Assembly (NCBI GenBank): GCA_023248835.1
Contig: JAHFDU010000022.1
Location: 1 to 21,250 of the forward strand
From: Myxococcales bacterium
Lineage (GTDB): Bacteria; Myxococcota_A; Polyangia; Palsa-1104
DNA length: 21,250 nt
Direction: 5' to 3'
The translations under genes were made by a program, and so were the position numbers. Below, in pieces: positions 14,891-21,250 of this stretch. Within the stretch, counting starts at the first letter, position 1; every line of letters begins with the position of its first letter. A model generated the notes under the pieces. The model searched no databases and was not told the origin of the DNA. It saw only the letters and a program-made list of their open reading frames with translations.

Positions 14891-16087
14891 GATCTGCGTT
14901 GTCGTTGACCTTGTCGGCGACGGCGACGGCGACGATCTGTTCCGAGGTCGAGCCTTTTGCTCGGTCATGGTTGAACCTGCGAGCGAGGAGGCGATCGCCC
15001 AGGTGATGGCTTGCTTGAGCGGGCTATTATAGGCCGTAGCGATGCCGTCGAGCAGCGGTGTTTTGAGCGCCCATCTCAGCGCGTGACCGCCGATAAATCC
15101 AAGTGTGAATCGCTTACGACAGCGCCACTCAAATCCCTGCCAAGCGGCGCGTTCGGTCAATTTCCCATCGACCACATCGGCGGCGGCATCGCCGGCATAG
15201 GTGCCGCTGAGCATCGCCTGAAAAATTCCTTCACCGGTGGTGTTGTGGGTGATGCGCGCGCCTTCGCCGAGGTAGATTGCGCCCGGTGTGGTGGCGTCTT
15301 TGATCCAGGTACAATAGGAGATCGGGTGGCCTTTTAGTTTTCCAATTTGTCGGGCTTTGATCAGTCGATCGGCGAAATGATCGTCGAGAAAACGATCAAA
15401 AACTTGGCGTACGTTACGCGTGGTCTTGTTGCCGCTGGCATCCTCGCCATCCATGCAGATGCCGATGTTGACCCGATCAGCGGTCTCGGGAAACAGCCAG
15501 CCGTACAGCGGCGACAGATTCTTGTCGAAAATCATCTCGAGCGTGCCGGGCTCGAAAGCGAAGTTCTCCCACCACCCCATCAGTGCCGAAATCGTGCGCT
15601 TGGGACGCGGATCCCAAGAAAAAATCGAATGGGCACCATCGGCGCACAGCACATGCTTCGAGCGCAGCTCTTCGCCACCGGCGCGCACACCGACAACACG
15701 GCCGCCTTCGCGCACCAGCGCCTGCGCCTTCATTCCGCCGCGAAACTCGATGCCGAGATGTTTGGCGCGTTCGACCAGCAGATTGTCGAACTGTTCGCGC
15801 AATAGAATGGTCGCCGCCTGTTCCGTGCGCAGCTGAATCTGGCGCCGGCCTGGCGTCGTCAATATTAATGAATGGATCGGATAGCCCTGTTGGCGGACTT
15901 CAGCGCCGATGCCGAGCTCGTCGATCACTTTGAGCGCGTTGGGTGAAAGTCCGCTGCCGCAAGTTTTTGCGCGCGGGAAGTCGTCGCGATCGAGCAGTAG
16001 CACGTTTTTGATGCCGCGCTGTCCGAGTCGCACTGCCGCGGCAGCGCCGCCAGGTCCTGCGCCGACGATAATGATGGAGTGTTCCAT
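14867..16087 (-). CDS. Geranylgeranyl-reductase-family flavoprotein
   Basis: The start chosen is ATG 16085-16087, giving 406 residues and placing the FAD-binding 'GAGPGG' at 9-14; the frame runs further upstream but overlaps the Rieske gene. A GAGG/GAGAG ribosome-binding site lies upstream. Signatures of the family are 'LDRDDFPRAKTCGSGLSP' (32-49), 'LLREQFDNLL', 'CADGAHS' (148-154), the substrate-pocket 'YGWLFP' (195-200) and 'GEGARITHNTTGEGI', which surrounds the FAD. Relatives saturate isoprenoid double bonds (geranylgeranyl chains, menaquinone tails) or act as epoxidases or halogenases. The last 30 or so residues ('RNRSSPSPSPTRSTTTQ') are low-complexity, coded by a GGCGAC triple repeat, and are probably disordered. 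It is the third gene of the hydroxylase-Rieske operon, starting two bases after the Rieske stop. I infer reduction or oxidation of a lipid intermediate. Confidence 0.85.
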   Translation of the reverse strand: MEHSIIIVGAGPGGAAAAVRLGQRGIKNVLLLDRDDFPRAKTCGSGLSPNALKVIDELGIGAEVRQQGYPIHSLILTTPGRRQIQLRTEQAATILLREQFDNLLVERAKHLGIEFRGGMKAQALVREGGRVVGVRAGGEELRSKHVLCADGAHSIFSWDPRPKRTISALMGWWENFAFEPGTLEMIFDKNLSPLYGWLFPETADRVNIGICMDGEDASGNKTTRNVRQVFDRFLDDHFADRLIKARQIGKLKGHPISYCTWIKDATTPGAIYLGEGARITHNTTGEGIFQAMLSGTYAGDAAADVVDGKLTERAAWQGFEWRCRKRFTLGFIGGHALRWALKTPLLDGIATAYNSPLKQAITWAIASSLAGSTMTEQKARPRNRSSPSPSPTRSTTTQIDHVITST

Positions 16088-16089
16088 GA

Positions 16090-17097
16090 CTAAGCTCTCA
16101 CCTCTACGTGTTGAAGGCTCAAAGGCTCGACGGCTGTTTTCACGCCGCCCGAGTAAAATTGCCGGGCCCATTTTCGATAGGTCATGAACGGGCCGTCGGC
16201 GTTCGAAAGAATCGGTTTGTCGCGATAGACTTTGTTCTCCCAAATTGGAAAGTCGAGCGCGAAGTCATAGACGTACGCTTGATAGAAGAGTTCCGCCACT
16301 TGCTGGTCGGTGGCGTCGTCGCTGAATTTTTGTAAATTGACCACGCCGCGAATCTCGGTGCGCTCTTCGTCGATGGGTGTGCAATAGATGCGTTGGCGCG
16401 CCAAAAGTCCTACGTTGCGTACTTCGCAGAGCGACACCAAGAAGCCGAGTCCGTGCATGGTGACATCGAGCACCACGTCGTTCACAGTCCCTGGCATGTT
16501 GACGATTGCACCGTCGGCAATCAAATTGAGCGCAACATTGAACATCGGTCCCTCTTCGACGGGAGCGCGGCAGATGGTCGCGCTATTCACCGCGTGCACC
16601 GGAATCAAATGAGCCGAATCCACCGTGTTCTCTAAGATCTCCTGCGGATGGCTGCGCACCGTCCACAACACGGTTTGGTTCGGTGTCCAGCCATCGTCCG
16701 GCAACATCGGGATGCCCCACTCGGGCGGCTGGCCCTCGGCGTCGTAGTGAGCGAAGACCACGCCGTTTTGTTCGCGCATCGGCCAGCTGCGCAGTTTCGC
16801 TTTGGGCGGAATCTTGATCGCACCTGGAATGTCTACGCACTGGCCAGCGGCGTCAAAACACCAGCCGTGAAACGGGCAGCGCAACTTGTCATCGATGACG
16901 CGCCCGCCAAAGCCGAAGTGCGCGCCCAGGTGCGGGCAGTGCGGATCGCTTGAGCGCAGTCCGTCGCGGGTGCGATAGACGACAATGTCCTGCCCGAAAG
17001 CGTGGCGCGTAACCACCTCTCCCTCGGGAAATTCAGGAGTGAAGCCGAGGGCAAACCAACCATTTGGATAGGCAGGGAAGGGAAATCGGGGATTCAT
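16090..17097 (-). CDS. Rieske non-heme iron oxygenase, resembling KshA/DAF-36-type steroid oxygenases
   Basis: The product has 335 residues from ATG 17095-17097; an AGGAG site eight to twelve bases upstream overlaps the stop of the hydroxylase gene. The N-terminal Rieske domain carries Cys54-x-His56 and Cys74-x-x-His77 for the [2Fe-2S] cluster. The catalytic domain shows 'ENTVDSAHLIPVH' with Asp160, His163 and His168 placed as in the mononuclear iron site. The N-terminal 'FPAYPNGWFALGF' and 'PPKAKLRSWPMREQNG' stretches resemble the 3-ketosteroid 9-alpha-hydroxylase (KshA), cholesterol 7-desaturase (DAF-36/Neverland) and bacterial sterol demethylase (SdmA) branch. These enzymes use O2 and electrons from a ferredoxin reductase, which is not encoded here. 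The substrate is inferred, not seen. Confidence 0.88.
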   Translation of the reverse strand: MNPRFPFPAYPNGWFALGFTPEFPEGEVVTRHAFGQDIVVYRTRDGLRSSDPHCPHLGAHFGFGGRVIDDKLRCPFHGWCFDAAGQCVDIPGAIKIPPKAKLRSWPMREQNGVVFAHYDAEGQPPEWGIPMLPDDGWTPNQTVLWTVRSHPQEILENTVDSAHLIPVHAVNSATICRAPVEEGPMFNVALNLIADGAIVNMPGTVNDVVLDVTMHGLGFLVSLCEVRNVGLLARQRIYCTPIDEERTEIRGVVNLQKFSDDATDQQVAELFYQAYVYDFALDFPIWENKVYRDKPILSNADGPFMTYRKWARQFYSGGVKTAVEPLSLQHVEVRA

Positions 17098-17105
17098 GTG
17101 GTCTC

Positions 17106-17906
17106 CTAGCGTGATATTCCCGATGCGGTTTTCGGCAGCGATTCGGGGTCAGAAAGCGTCGCGCCGCGTCCGCCAAACGTGTGTTCGTCGTAGTGGCGGT
17201 CGAGTCTTCTCGCGGTGCCGTGAAAACGATCGAACAGCTGGGTGTGGTGGCCGTAATTGCAGTGGAAATAGACGTGATGATCGTCGTGAAAACCATTGTC
17301 GCGATGAAACGGCAACATCCAGTTTATCCGCACGCCCGAGTGATCGAGCATGCCGATGAAATAGGTGTAAATGATGAGGAAGATGTAGACGCCGACGTGC
17401 ATCGGCAGCACGAACGCAGGCACGGTGACGCAAAACATCATTGTCAGGATTTCGAGCGGATGCATGGCGGTGGTGGTGAACACCGTCGGTGCGACATAGC
17501 GATGGTGCCAGCGGTGAACGTAGCGGAAGAGTGTTCGTTGGTGCAGCAAGCGGTGGCTATAGTAGAGCGTGGCGTCGATGGCGAAAAAGCCGAGCGGTAT
17601 GCTTAGCATCAAGTAGGCGTAGCCATAACGGTGGACATCGTAGTAGATCGTGCTCCAGCCGCCGCGTCGGAGATACCAAGCGAAAGTGCCGCTGCCAAGT
17701 GATCCGATGAGCAGATTTAGGCTGCCAAGCCAAAACGCTTGGCGCTCGAGCGCCGGGGTGAGCCAGCGTTTCGGCTGTAATTTCCACTCGGCGGCATTGG
17801 CTCGTTGTCGTCGGTAGAAGTGGTGATGGAGCAGGCCGCCGATCCCCCAGAAGGTGACCGCGCTGCCCGCCAGCGCACCGCCAAAACACCACAGCCACTG
17901 CAACAT
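17106..17906 (-). CDS. Sterol desaturase / fatty acid hydroxylase family membrane protein
   Basis: ATG 17904-17906 is preferred over the TTG at 17922-17924 because a GGAGG lies eight bases upstream of it. The 266-residue product is a multi-pass membrane protein with hydrophobic stretches at about 4-24, 60-79, 95-115 and 153-185. The three histidine clusters that bind the di-iron centre are intact: His118-x-x-x-His122, His131-x-x-His134-His135 and His207-x-x-His210-His211, with extra histidines at 189, 215 and 220-221. Family members (ERG3, ERG25, sphingolipid and carotenoid hydroxylases) use O2 to hydroxylate or desaturate sterols, carotenoids or acyl chains. It is the first gene of the operon and is followed eight bases later by the Rieske gene. 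Its promoter overlaps a TetR-operator-like repeat. Sterol against acyl substrate cannot be decided from sequence. Confidence 0.88.
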   Translation of the reverse strand: MLQWLWCFGGALAGSAVTFWGIGGLLHHHFYRRQRANAAEWKLQPKRWLTPALERQAFWLGSLNLLIGSLGSGTFAWYLRRGGWSTIYYDVHRYGYAYLMLSIPLGFFAIDATLYYSHRLLHQRTLFRYVHRWHHRYVAPTVFTTTAMHPLEILTMMFCVTVPAFVLPMHVGVYIFLIIYTYFIGMLDHSGVRINWMLPFHRDNGFHDDHHVYFHCNYGHHTQLFDRFHGTARRLDRHYDEHTFGGRGATLSDPESLPKTASGISR

Positions 17907-17914
17907 TTCGCTTG

Positions 17915-17919
17915 CCTCC
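17915..17919 (-). promoter_or_regulatory. Ribosome-binding site of the hydroxylase gene
   Basis: GGAGG on the minus strand, eight bases before ATG 17906. It lies downstream of the in-frame TTG at 17924, so it favours the shorter protein. Confidence 0.6.
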
Positions 17920-17922
17920 AGC

Positions 17923-17965
17923 AAGTAACTGACTGATTAGTAACTTTAGCAAGGACGTCTGTCAA
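17923..17965 (-). promoter_or_regulatory. Promoter of the lipid operon with overlapping operator-like repeat
   Basis: On the minus strand a perfect -35 box, TTGACA (17965-17960), is followed after 18 bp by ACTAAT (17941-17936), matching the -10 consensus at four of six positions. AGTAACT occurs twice on the plus strand, at 17924-17930 and 17939-17945, around GACTGATT; together they make an imperfect dyad that includes ACTGA/TTAGT. The site overlaps the -10 box, as expected for a repressor such as the divergent TetR protein. Transcription would start about 17930, within the repeat. That TetR binds here is inference. Confidence 0.5.
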
Positions 17966-18003
17966 CAGGGTGGAAAACTGCGCTAAAGTGTGCGCCGAAG
18001 CAC

Positions 18004-18651
18004 ATGAGACGACGCAAAATACATCTGGGGCGGCCAAAGGGATCGTCGAGAGAAAACACCCGCGCCCGAATCGTGGCTGCCGCGCGTGTCTGTTTCTCTC
18101 GCTCTGGTTTTGCCGCGACTGCCAATCGCGAGATCGCAGAGGAGGCGGGAGTGACCACCGCCGCCATCTATCTGTACTTCGAATCAAAGACGGCGCTCTA
18201 CAAAGCGACCGTGCGCGATGCCTACGAAGAATTGTTGCCGCGCTACATCGTCGCTGCCCGCGCGCCATCGCTGCGTGACGGTTTTCGCGCGGTGCTGGCA
18301 GCTTCGGCGCCGCTGCATGGGACTGACCCGAGTTTGGCGGCTTTTTTTTCGGCGCTGCCACTGGAGATGCGACGCCATCCGGAATTGGCGGACGTGATAC
18401 GCGACGAGGGCAGCGAAGTAGTCGGGCTGTTCGCGCGGCTGGTCGAGATGGGCGTGGAGGGAGGGGAAATCTCTGCATCCGCCGCGCCGCAGGTGCTGTC
18501 GATGTTTCTCGCCTGTGTCTTGGGGTTGTCCGTCTACATCACCGCAATCGATGGCTCTCAGTTCAATAGCATTATTGCCGCGTTCAGCGCGCTCATCGAC
18601 GGCTCATTGTTTAAGCCCGGCAAGAACGTGTGTTTGCCCCGCAAGCGCTAG
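18004..18651 (+). CDS. TetR/AcrR-family transcriptional regulator
   Basis: The 215-residue product starts at ATG 18004, 97 bases from the divergent hydroxylase start. The N-terminal TetR helix-turn-helix is clear: 'TRARIVAAARVCFSRSGFA' followed by 'REIAEEAGVTTAAIYLYFESKTALY' (about 19-66). The C-terminal ligand-binding domain is helical and diverged, as is normal for the family. TetR proteins usually repress the adjacent or divergent operon and release DNA when they bind a small, often lipophilic, ligand. The candidate operator at 17923-17946 lies in the shared intergenic region, so it probably controls the hydroxylase-Rieske-flavoprotein operon and itself. Its stop codon (18649-18651) shares a CTAG with the stop of the convergent calpain gene. 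Confidence 0.92.
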   Translation: MRRRKIHLGRPKGSSRENTRARIVAAARVCFSRSGFAATANREIAEEAGVTTAAIYLYFESKTALYKATVRDAYEELLPRYIVAARAPSLRDGFRAVLAASAPLHGTDPSLAAFFSALPLEMRRHPELADVIRDEGSEVVGLFARLVEMGVEGGEISASAAPQVLSMFLACVLGLSVYITAIDGSQFNSIIAAFSALIDGSLFKPGKNVCLPRKR

Positions 18652-21250
18652 CTCTGGTCGATTCGTACGAAATTGATGCCGTCAAATAATCGATAGAAAT
18701 GATCGACGGGCAAATTCGGCTGATGCACGTGTCCAACCGGGTTATACAGATTCACAGTGCGCCCGATCGGATCGACTCCTTGGAGAGAATAAACGTGCAT
18801 ATCAAAAATTCCTAACTGGTCTGCCGATGCGCGGTCATTCGGAGTCAGGTGTGGTTTTGTCTTGGAGGTAGTGGTGATTGGATAACCGCGCTCAAGTAGG
18901 GTACGGAGGTTTTCCAGCAGCGCGTCGGGCTGGAGCTGCGTCAGCGGCCCTCCCAGTGGGCGCGCGCCACCGGAGAACAACGAAAGCGCTTCGTGTGGCA
19001 TGCCCCGAGCTTCTTTCCCCGTGCGATCGAGTACATCATAGCCGCCGTAGTGTACGGCCGCAGCCTTTTCGAGGAGCCGCGACCACAAAGAGCCGGTGCC
19101 GTAGGCGAGTTTGCCCGCACTTGAGGACACCGGAAACTCCGCAGTGAGACGATAGGTCACCGGCTGTTTGGGGCCGTTCGGATAGATCGTCACTTCATAG
19201 GTTCCGTCGCCGAGGTCGGCAATCGCATTGTGAATGAGCTCGGGATGGTTGCGAGCGATCGAGGCCAGCGGCGCAATCAACCAGCAGTCGTTGAGATCAC
19301 CTTGCCGCGCCTGGTCTGGAGCGACGCTCGCTTGATCGCCGAGCGCGTCCTTGGTCTTCCGGTAGCTGTGTGACTGCCACAGCAACTCGGGCTCCGCGGT
19401 CAACGGTCGTTTGGGTGGCTGTCCCCGCTGCGCGTACTGTCGCTCGCGCTCAAGAGCGATGGTTTGCTTGAGATGGTAAGTCGCCCCAGCTTTAAGAAAC
19501 GCCAGCTCGTTGGTCAGTTCTTCCACCGCCTCTTTGGCGATAGCTGCATCGTGTTCGGCGATCCTTAGCAGCCGCTTCATTTCCGGTTCATCAGCGAATG
19601 GGACTTGGTAATACGGTGCGGTAAAGCGCCCCGTACTCTGCGGTGTTAGCCGGTAACGGATGGTTGCGGCGCGACTACTGGCCCGAGCCAATGCTTGGGT
19701 TTTTTGGGCCAGTTCGTGCCGCGCCTTTTCCCTCCGTGGGAGTAGCTCCGCTTCTAAGGTAGCCAAATCCTTCTCTGCCACCTCCAGCGGATTCTGTGGC
19801 GCTTGAGTTGATTCGCCGATTTCGAGCTTGTAGAACCGGTCTTTTGTGTGACCTTGCTGTTCAACCCGCTGCTTGTCGAAAAATCGACGAACTTCCAGTT
19901 CATGCTCACTCGCCGGTGCTGCTACCGATGCCGCTGCCAGTGCCGCTTCGGCATGTTTGTTGGCGACCCATCCATTCTCAGTGAGTAGGATGTCAGGCTG
20001 ATTTTGCTCAGGTGGGACAATCGGAGAGATGAAAGGCTTGGCCGAGTCGGTGTGGTCACCAGAAACCGCAATTGGACCACGTTGCTGGGCGGTAAGAGCG
20101 TTGGTACGGACGACAGGAGCGGCATCGTTTTGGCCTTCGCGTTCAATTCCGTTCAGCCGAGCTTCCCAGCCGTAGAACGGTTGCTGGGAGGGGGACCTGA
20201 TTTCGCTGGTAGTTCCCTCTTGGGGTTCTGGTGTGCGTTCGATCGCTGATGCTTTCGTATTCCATCTATCCTGCGTATGTCCGATCGCTGATCCGATTGG
20301 GCGCTGATCGAATTTCGCTTCTTCTGCGATCTTTTGCGGTCGGGCCTTCCACCCGTCGGGGTCACGCGGAGCTACAGTGGCAGGACTGACTGAACGCTGA
20401 TCGTAATCGGCTTCGCGCCCAATCCCCCGCAGCCGATCGTTCCACCGGGCCGAAGTAGCCGAGGGCTGGCTGGTGTCTGGTGCGCGCGATTCGGTAGCAC
20501 CGGGGTAATAGCCCAGTCCTTCGATGCTGGTAACGGCGCTCTGCGGGGAGGAAGGTTTGGCTGCTTCCGGAGCCGGCGGGGAGCTTCCACTTGTATGGTT
20601 TTTCAGCACCTGGTTGGCCCAATTGATTCGAAGTGCGTCGTCGTGGCTGCCCTGGTGGTCAGGATGGCTTTGCCGCATCTTGGCGCGATAGGCCGACTTG
20701 ATTTCCACCGCCGAAGCATCGGGAGCGACGCCAAGCAGCTCCGCCGCCTGCCCTACCGCAGCCGCCTCCGCGCTCAGTCGGGTCACCGACGAAAGCGCGG
20801 TCGTTCGTTTGGGCGCAGCGGCAGCATGCACCGCGCCCAGAAACAATTGAAACAGCGCTCGGCGCCACAGTTCATCAACAACGCGGTCGACGAATGCGCG
20901 ATTGTTTGCCGGCCACTCGCCGGTTATCGCACCATGCAGCACAGTAGAAACCGCAGCAAACACCGGCGTGGTGCCGACCCCGCCGGCCAAGTCTGCGACC
21001 AAGGCCCAGCCCCTGGAAGCAAACACTTCTGGGGTTACCGCGCCGACTACGCGCGCTCGCTTCGCCAGTAGGGTGATTTGTTCGATCGGAAACCTTTGCA
21101 CGATACGTGTGCCAATGCTGCGCAGGAAGTATTTTGACAACGAACCGCCTATGAGCGCTCCGGCAAACGTCGCGACCGCTGATTCGGCGCCCTGCTTGAG
21201 GATCGCGCTCTTGTCGAAAGAATTGCGCAGGTCAAAAAACATTTCGCTGG
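18648..21250 (-). CDS. J-domain/calpain-family (C2) cysteine protease, mosaic protein (5' end probably outside window)
   Basis: The frame is open to the right edge. The first ATG in view (21240-21242) gives 864 residues, but it lacks a ribosome-binding site, so the protein may be longer. Using that numbering: hydrophobic, Gly/Ala-rich region 18-140; J domain about 165-214 with His193-Pro194-Asp195; Pro/Ser-rich linker; four Trp-centred repeats (Trp267, 298, 327, 359); helical, charged region about 440-610 that may form coiled coils; and a C-terminal calpain-type protease with Gln647, Cys653, His816 and Asn834 ('QGDLNDCWLIAPLASIA', 'FDMHVYSL', 'NLYNPVG'). All catalytic residues are present, so it is probably active. 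Bacterial calpain domains often sit at the end of polymorphic exoproteins and secreted effectors; a J domain with a hydrophobic segment is unusual beside one. No secretion apparatus or immunity gene is in view. Confidence 0.85.
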   Translation of the reverse strand, partial: SEMFFDLRNSFDKSAILKQGAESAVATFAGALIGGSLSKYFLRSIGTRIVQRFPIEQITLLAKRARVVGAVTPEVFASRGWALVADLAGGVGTTPVFAAVSTVLHGAITGEWPANNRAFVDRVVDELWRRALFQLFLGAVHAAAAPKRTTALSSVTRLSAEAAAVGQAAELLGVAPDASAVEIKSAYRAKMRQSHPDHQGSHDDALRINWANQVLKNHTSGSSPPAPEAAKPSSPQSAVTSIEGLGYYPGATESRAPDTSQPSATSARWNDRLRGIGREADYDQRSVSPATVAPRDPDGWKARPQKIAEEAKFDQRPIGSAIGHTQDRWNTKASAIERTPEPQEGTTSEIRSPSQQPFYGWEARLNGIEREGQNDAAPVVRTNALTAQQRGPIAVSGDHTDSAKPFISPIVPPEQNQPDILLTENGWVANKHAEAALAAASVAAPASEHELEVRRFFDKQRVEQQGHTKDRFYKLEIGESTQAPQNPLEVAEKDLATLEAELLPRREKARHELAQKTQALARASSRAATIRYRLTPQSTGRFTAPYYQVPFADEPEMKRLLRIAEHDAAIAKEAVEELTNELAFLKAGATYHLKQTIALERERQYAQRGQPPKRPLTAEPELLWQSHSYRKTKDALGDQASVAPDQARQGDLNDCWLIAPLASIARNHPELIHNAIADLGDGTYEVTIYPNGPKQPVTYRLTAEFPVSSSAGKLAYGTGSLWSRLLEKAAAVHYGGYDVLDRTGKEARGMPHEALSLFSGGARPLGGPLTQLQPDALLENLRTLLERGYPITTTSKTKPHLTPNDRASADQLGIFDMHVYSLQGVDPIGRTVNLYNPVGHVHQPNLPVDHFYRLFDGINFVRIDQS
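20103..20444 (-). repeat. Four degenerate protein repeats of about 30 residues
   Basis: Within the J-domain/calpain protein, units begin at Trp267, Trp298, Trp327 and Trp359. Each resembles W-(N/K/E)-x-R-x-x-x-I-x-x-E-(A/G)-x-x-D-Q-R, with the first two and the fourth most alike and the third eroded. They lie in the linker between the J domain and the helical region. The period is 29-32 residues (about 90 bp). Their role is unknown; they could be a spacer or a binding motif. Confidence 0.65.

Noticed and set aside
15347..15805. 152-codon plus-strand open frame
   Set aside because: Antisense to the flavoprotein; high GC and strong codon bias leave many such open shadow frames in this window.
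16088..16243. 52-residue N-terminal extension of the flavoprotein
   Set aside because: It overlaps the Rieske gene in another frame, and the Rossmann GxGxxG motif begins nine residues after the internal ATG 16087, the usual place for this family.
1..21250. tRNA, rRNA or riboswitch
   Set aside because: Non-coding gaps were read for cloverleaf, conserved rRNA and common riboswitch cores; nothing was recognisable. A covariance search (Infernal/Rfam) would be decisive and was not possible.

Overview
The window looks like chromosomal DNA from a myxobacterium or close relative (Myxococcota, former Deltaproteobacteria). The main grounds are gene types rather than any marker gene: an IgGFc-binding-like surface lipoprotein, lipoproteins with Asp/Pro-rich linkers, an exported metalloprotease with TIG-like repeats, a PilZ protein, and a Rieske oxygenase of the steroid-oxygenase type. 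No rRNA, tRNA, CRISPR array, transposase or integrase was found.

Bases 1-4892 carry four plus-strand genes: the C-terminal barrel of a TonB-dependent receptor (cut by the window edge), a lipoprotein coupled to it by a 1-nt stop/start overlap, a membrane protein with two zinc ribbons that has a dispersed palindromic repeat inside its reading frame, and imidazolonepropionase (hutI) with a TTG start. A cluster of the same repeat family (4930-5091) separates hutI from the convergent IgGFc-binding-like lipoprotein (5105-6898, minus).

Bases 6899-7292 are non-coding. They hold a 20-bp direct repeat, a roughly 240-bp inverted-repeat element that may be a MITE, and a sigma70-like promoter. That promoter would drive a translationally coupled pair: an Asp-rich lipoprotein and a zinc metalloprotease lipoprotein. 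A membrane-anchored PilZ protein converges on this pair. Bases 11460-11832 have no convincing gene.

Bases 11833-14859 concern sulfur and Fe-S metabolism plus one oxidoreductase: a rhodanese-MoeB/ThiF fusion (minus), divergent from an A-type Fe-S carrier that is followed 10 nt later by a GlcD-type FAD oxidoreductase.

Bases 14867-18651 hold the most coherent system: a tight three-gene minus-strand operon (sterol-desaturase-family di-iron hydroxylase, Rieske oxygenase, geranylgeranyl-reductase-family flavoprotein) divergent from a TetR regulator. A TTGACA promoter overlaps a repeated operator-like motif between them. I infer a TetR-controlled pathway that oxidises or reduces a sterol or isoprenoid lipid. 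Its substrate is unknown.

The last gene (18648 to the right edge, minus) encodes a mosaic protein: hydrophobic N-terminal region, J domain, four Trp-centred repeats, a helical segment, and a calpain-family cysteine protease with an intact Cys-His-Asn triad. It is a plausible secreted effector or toxin and the other main candidate for something undescribed.
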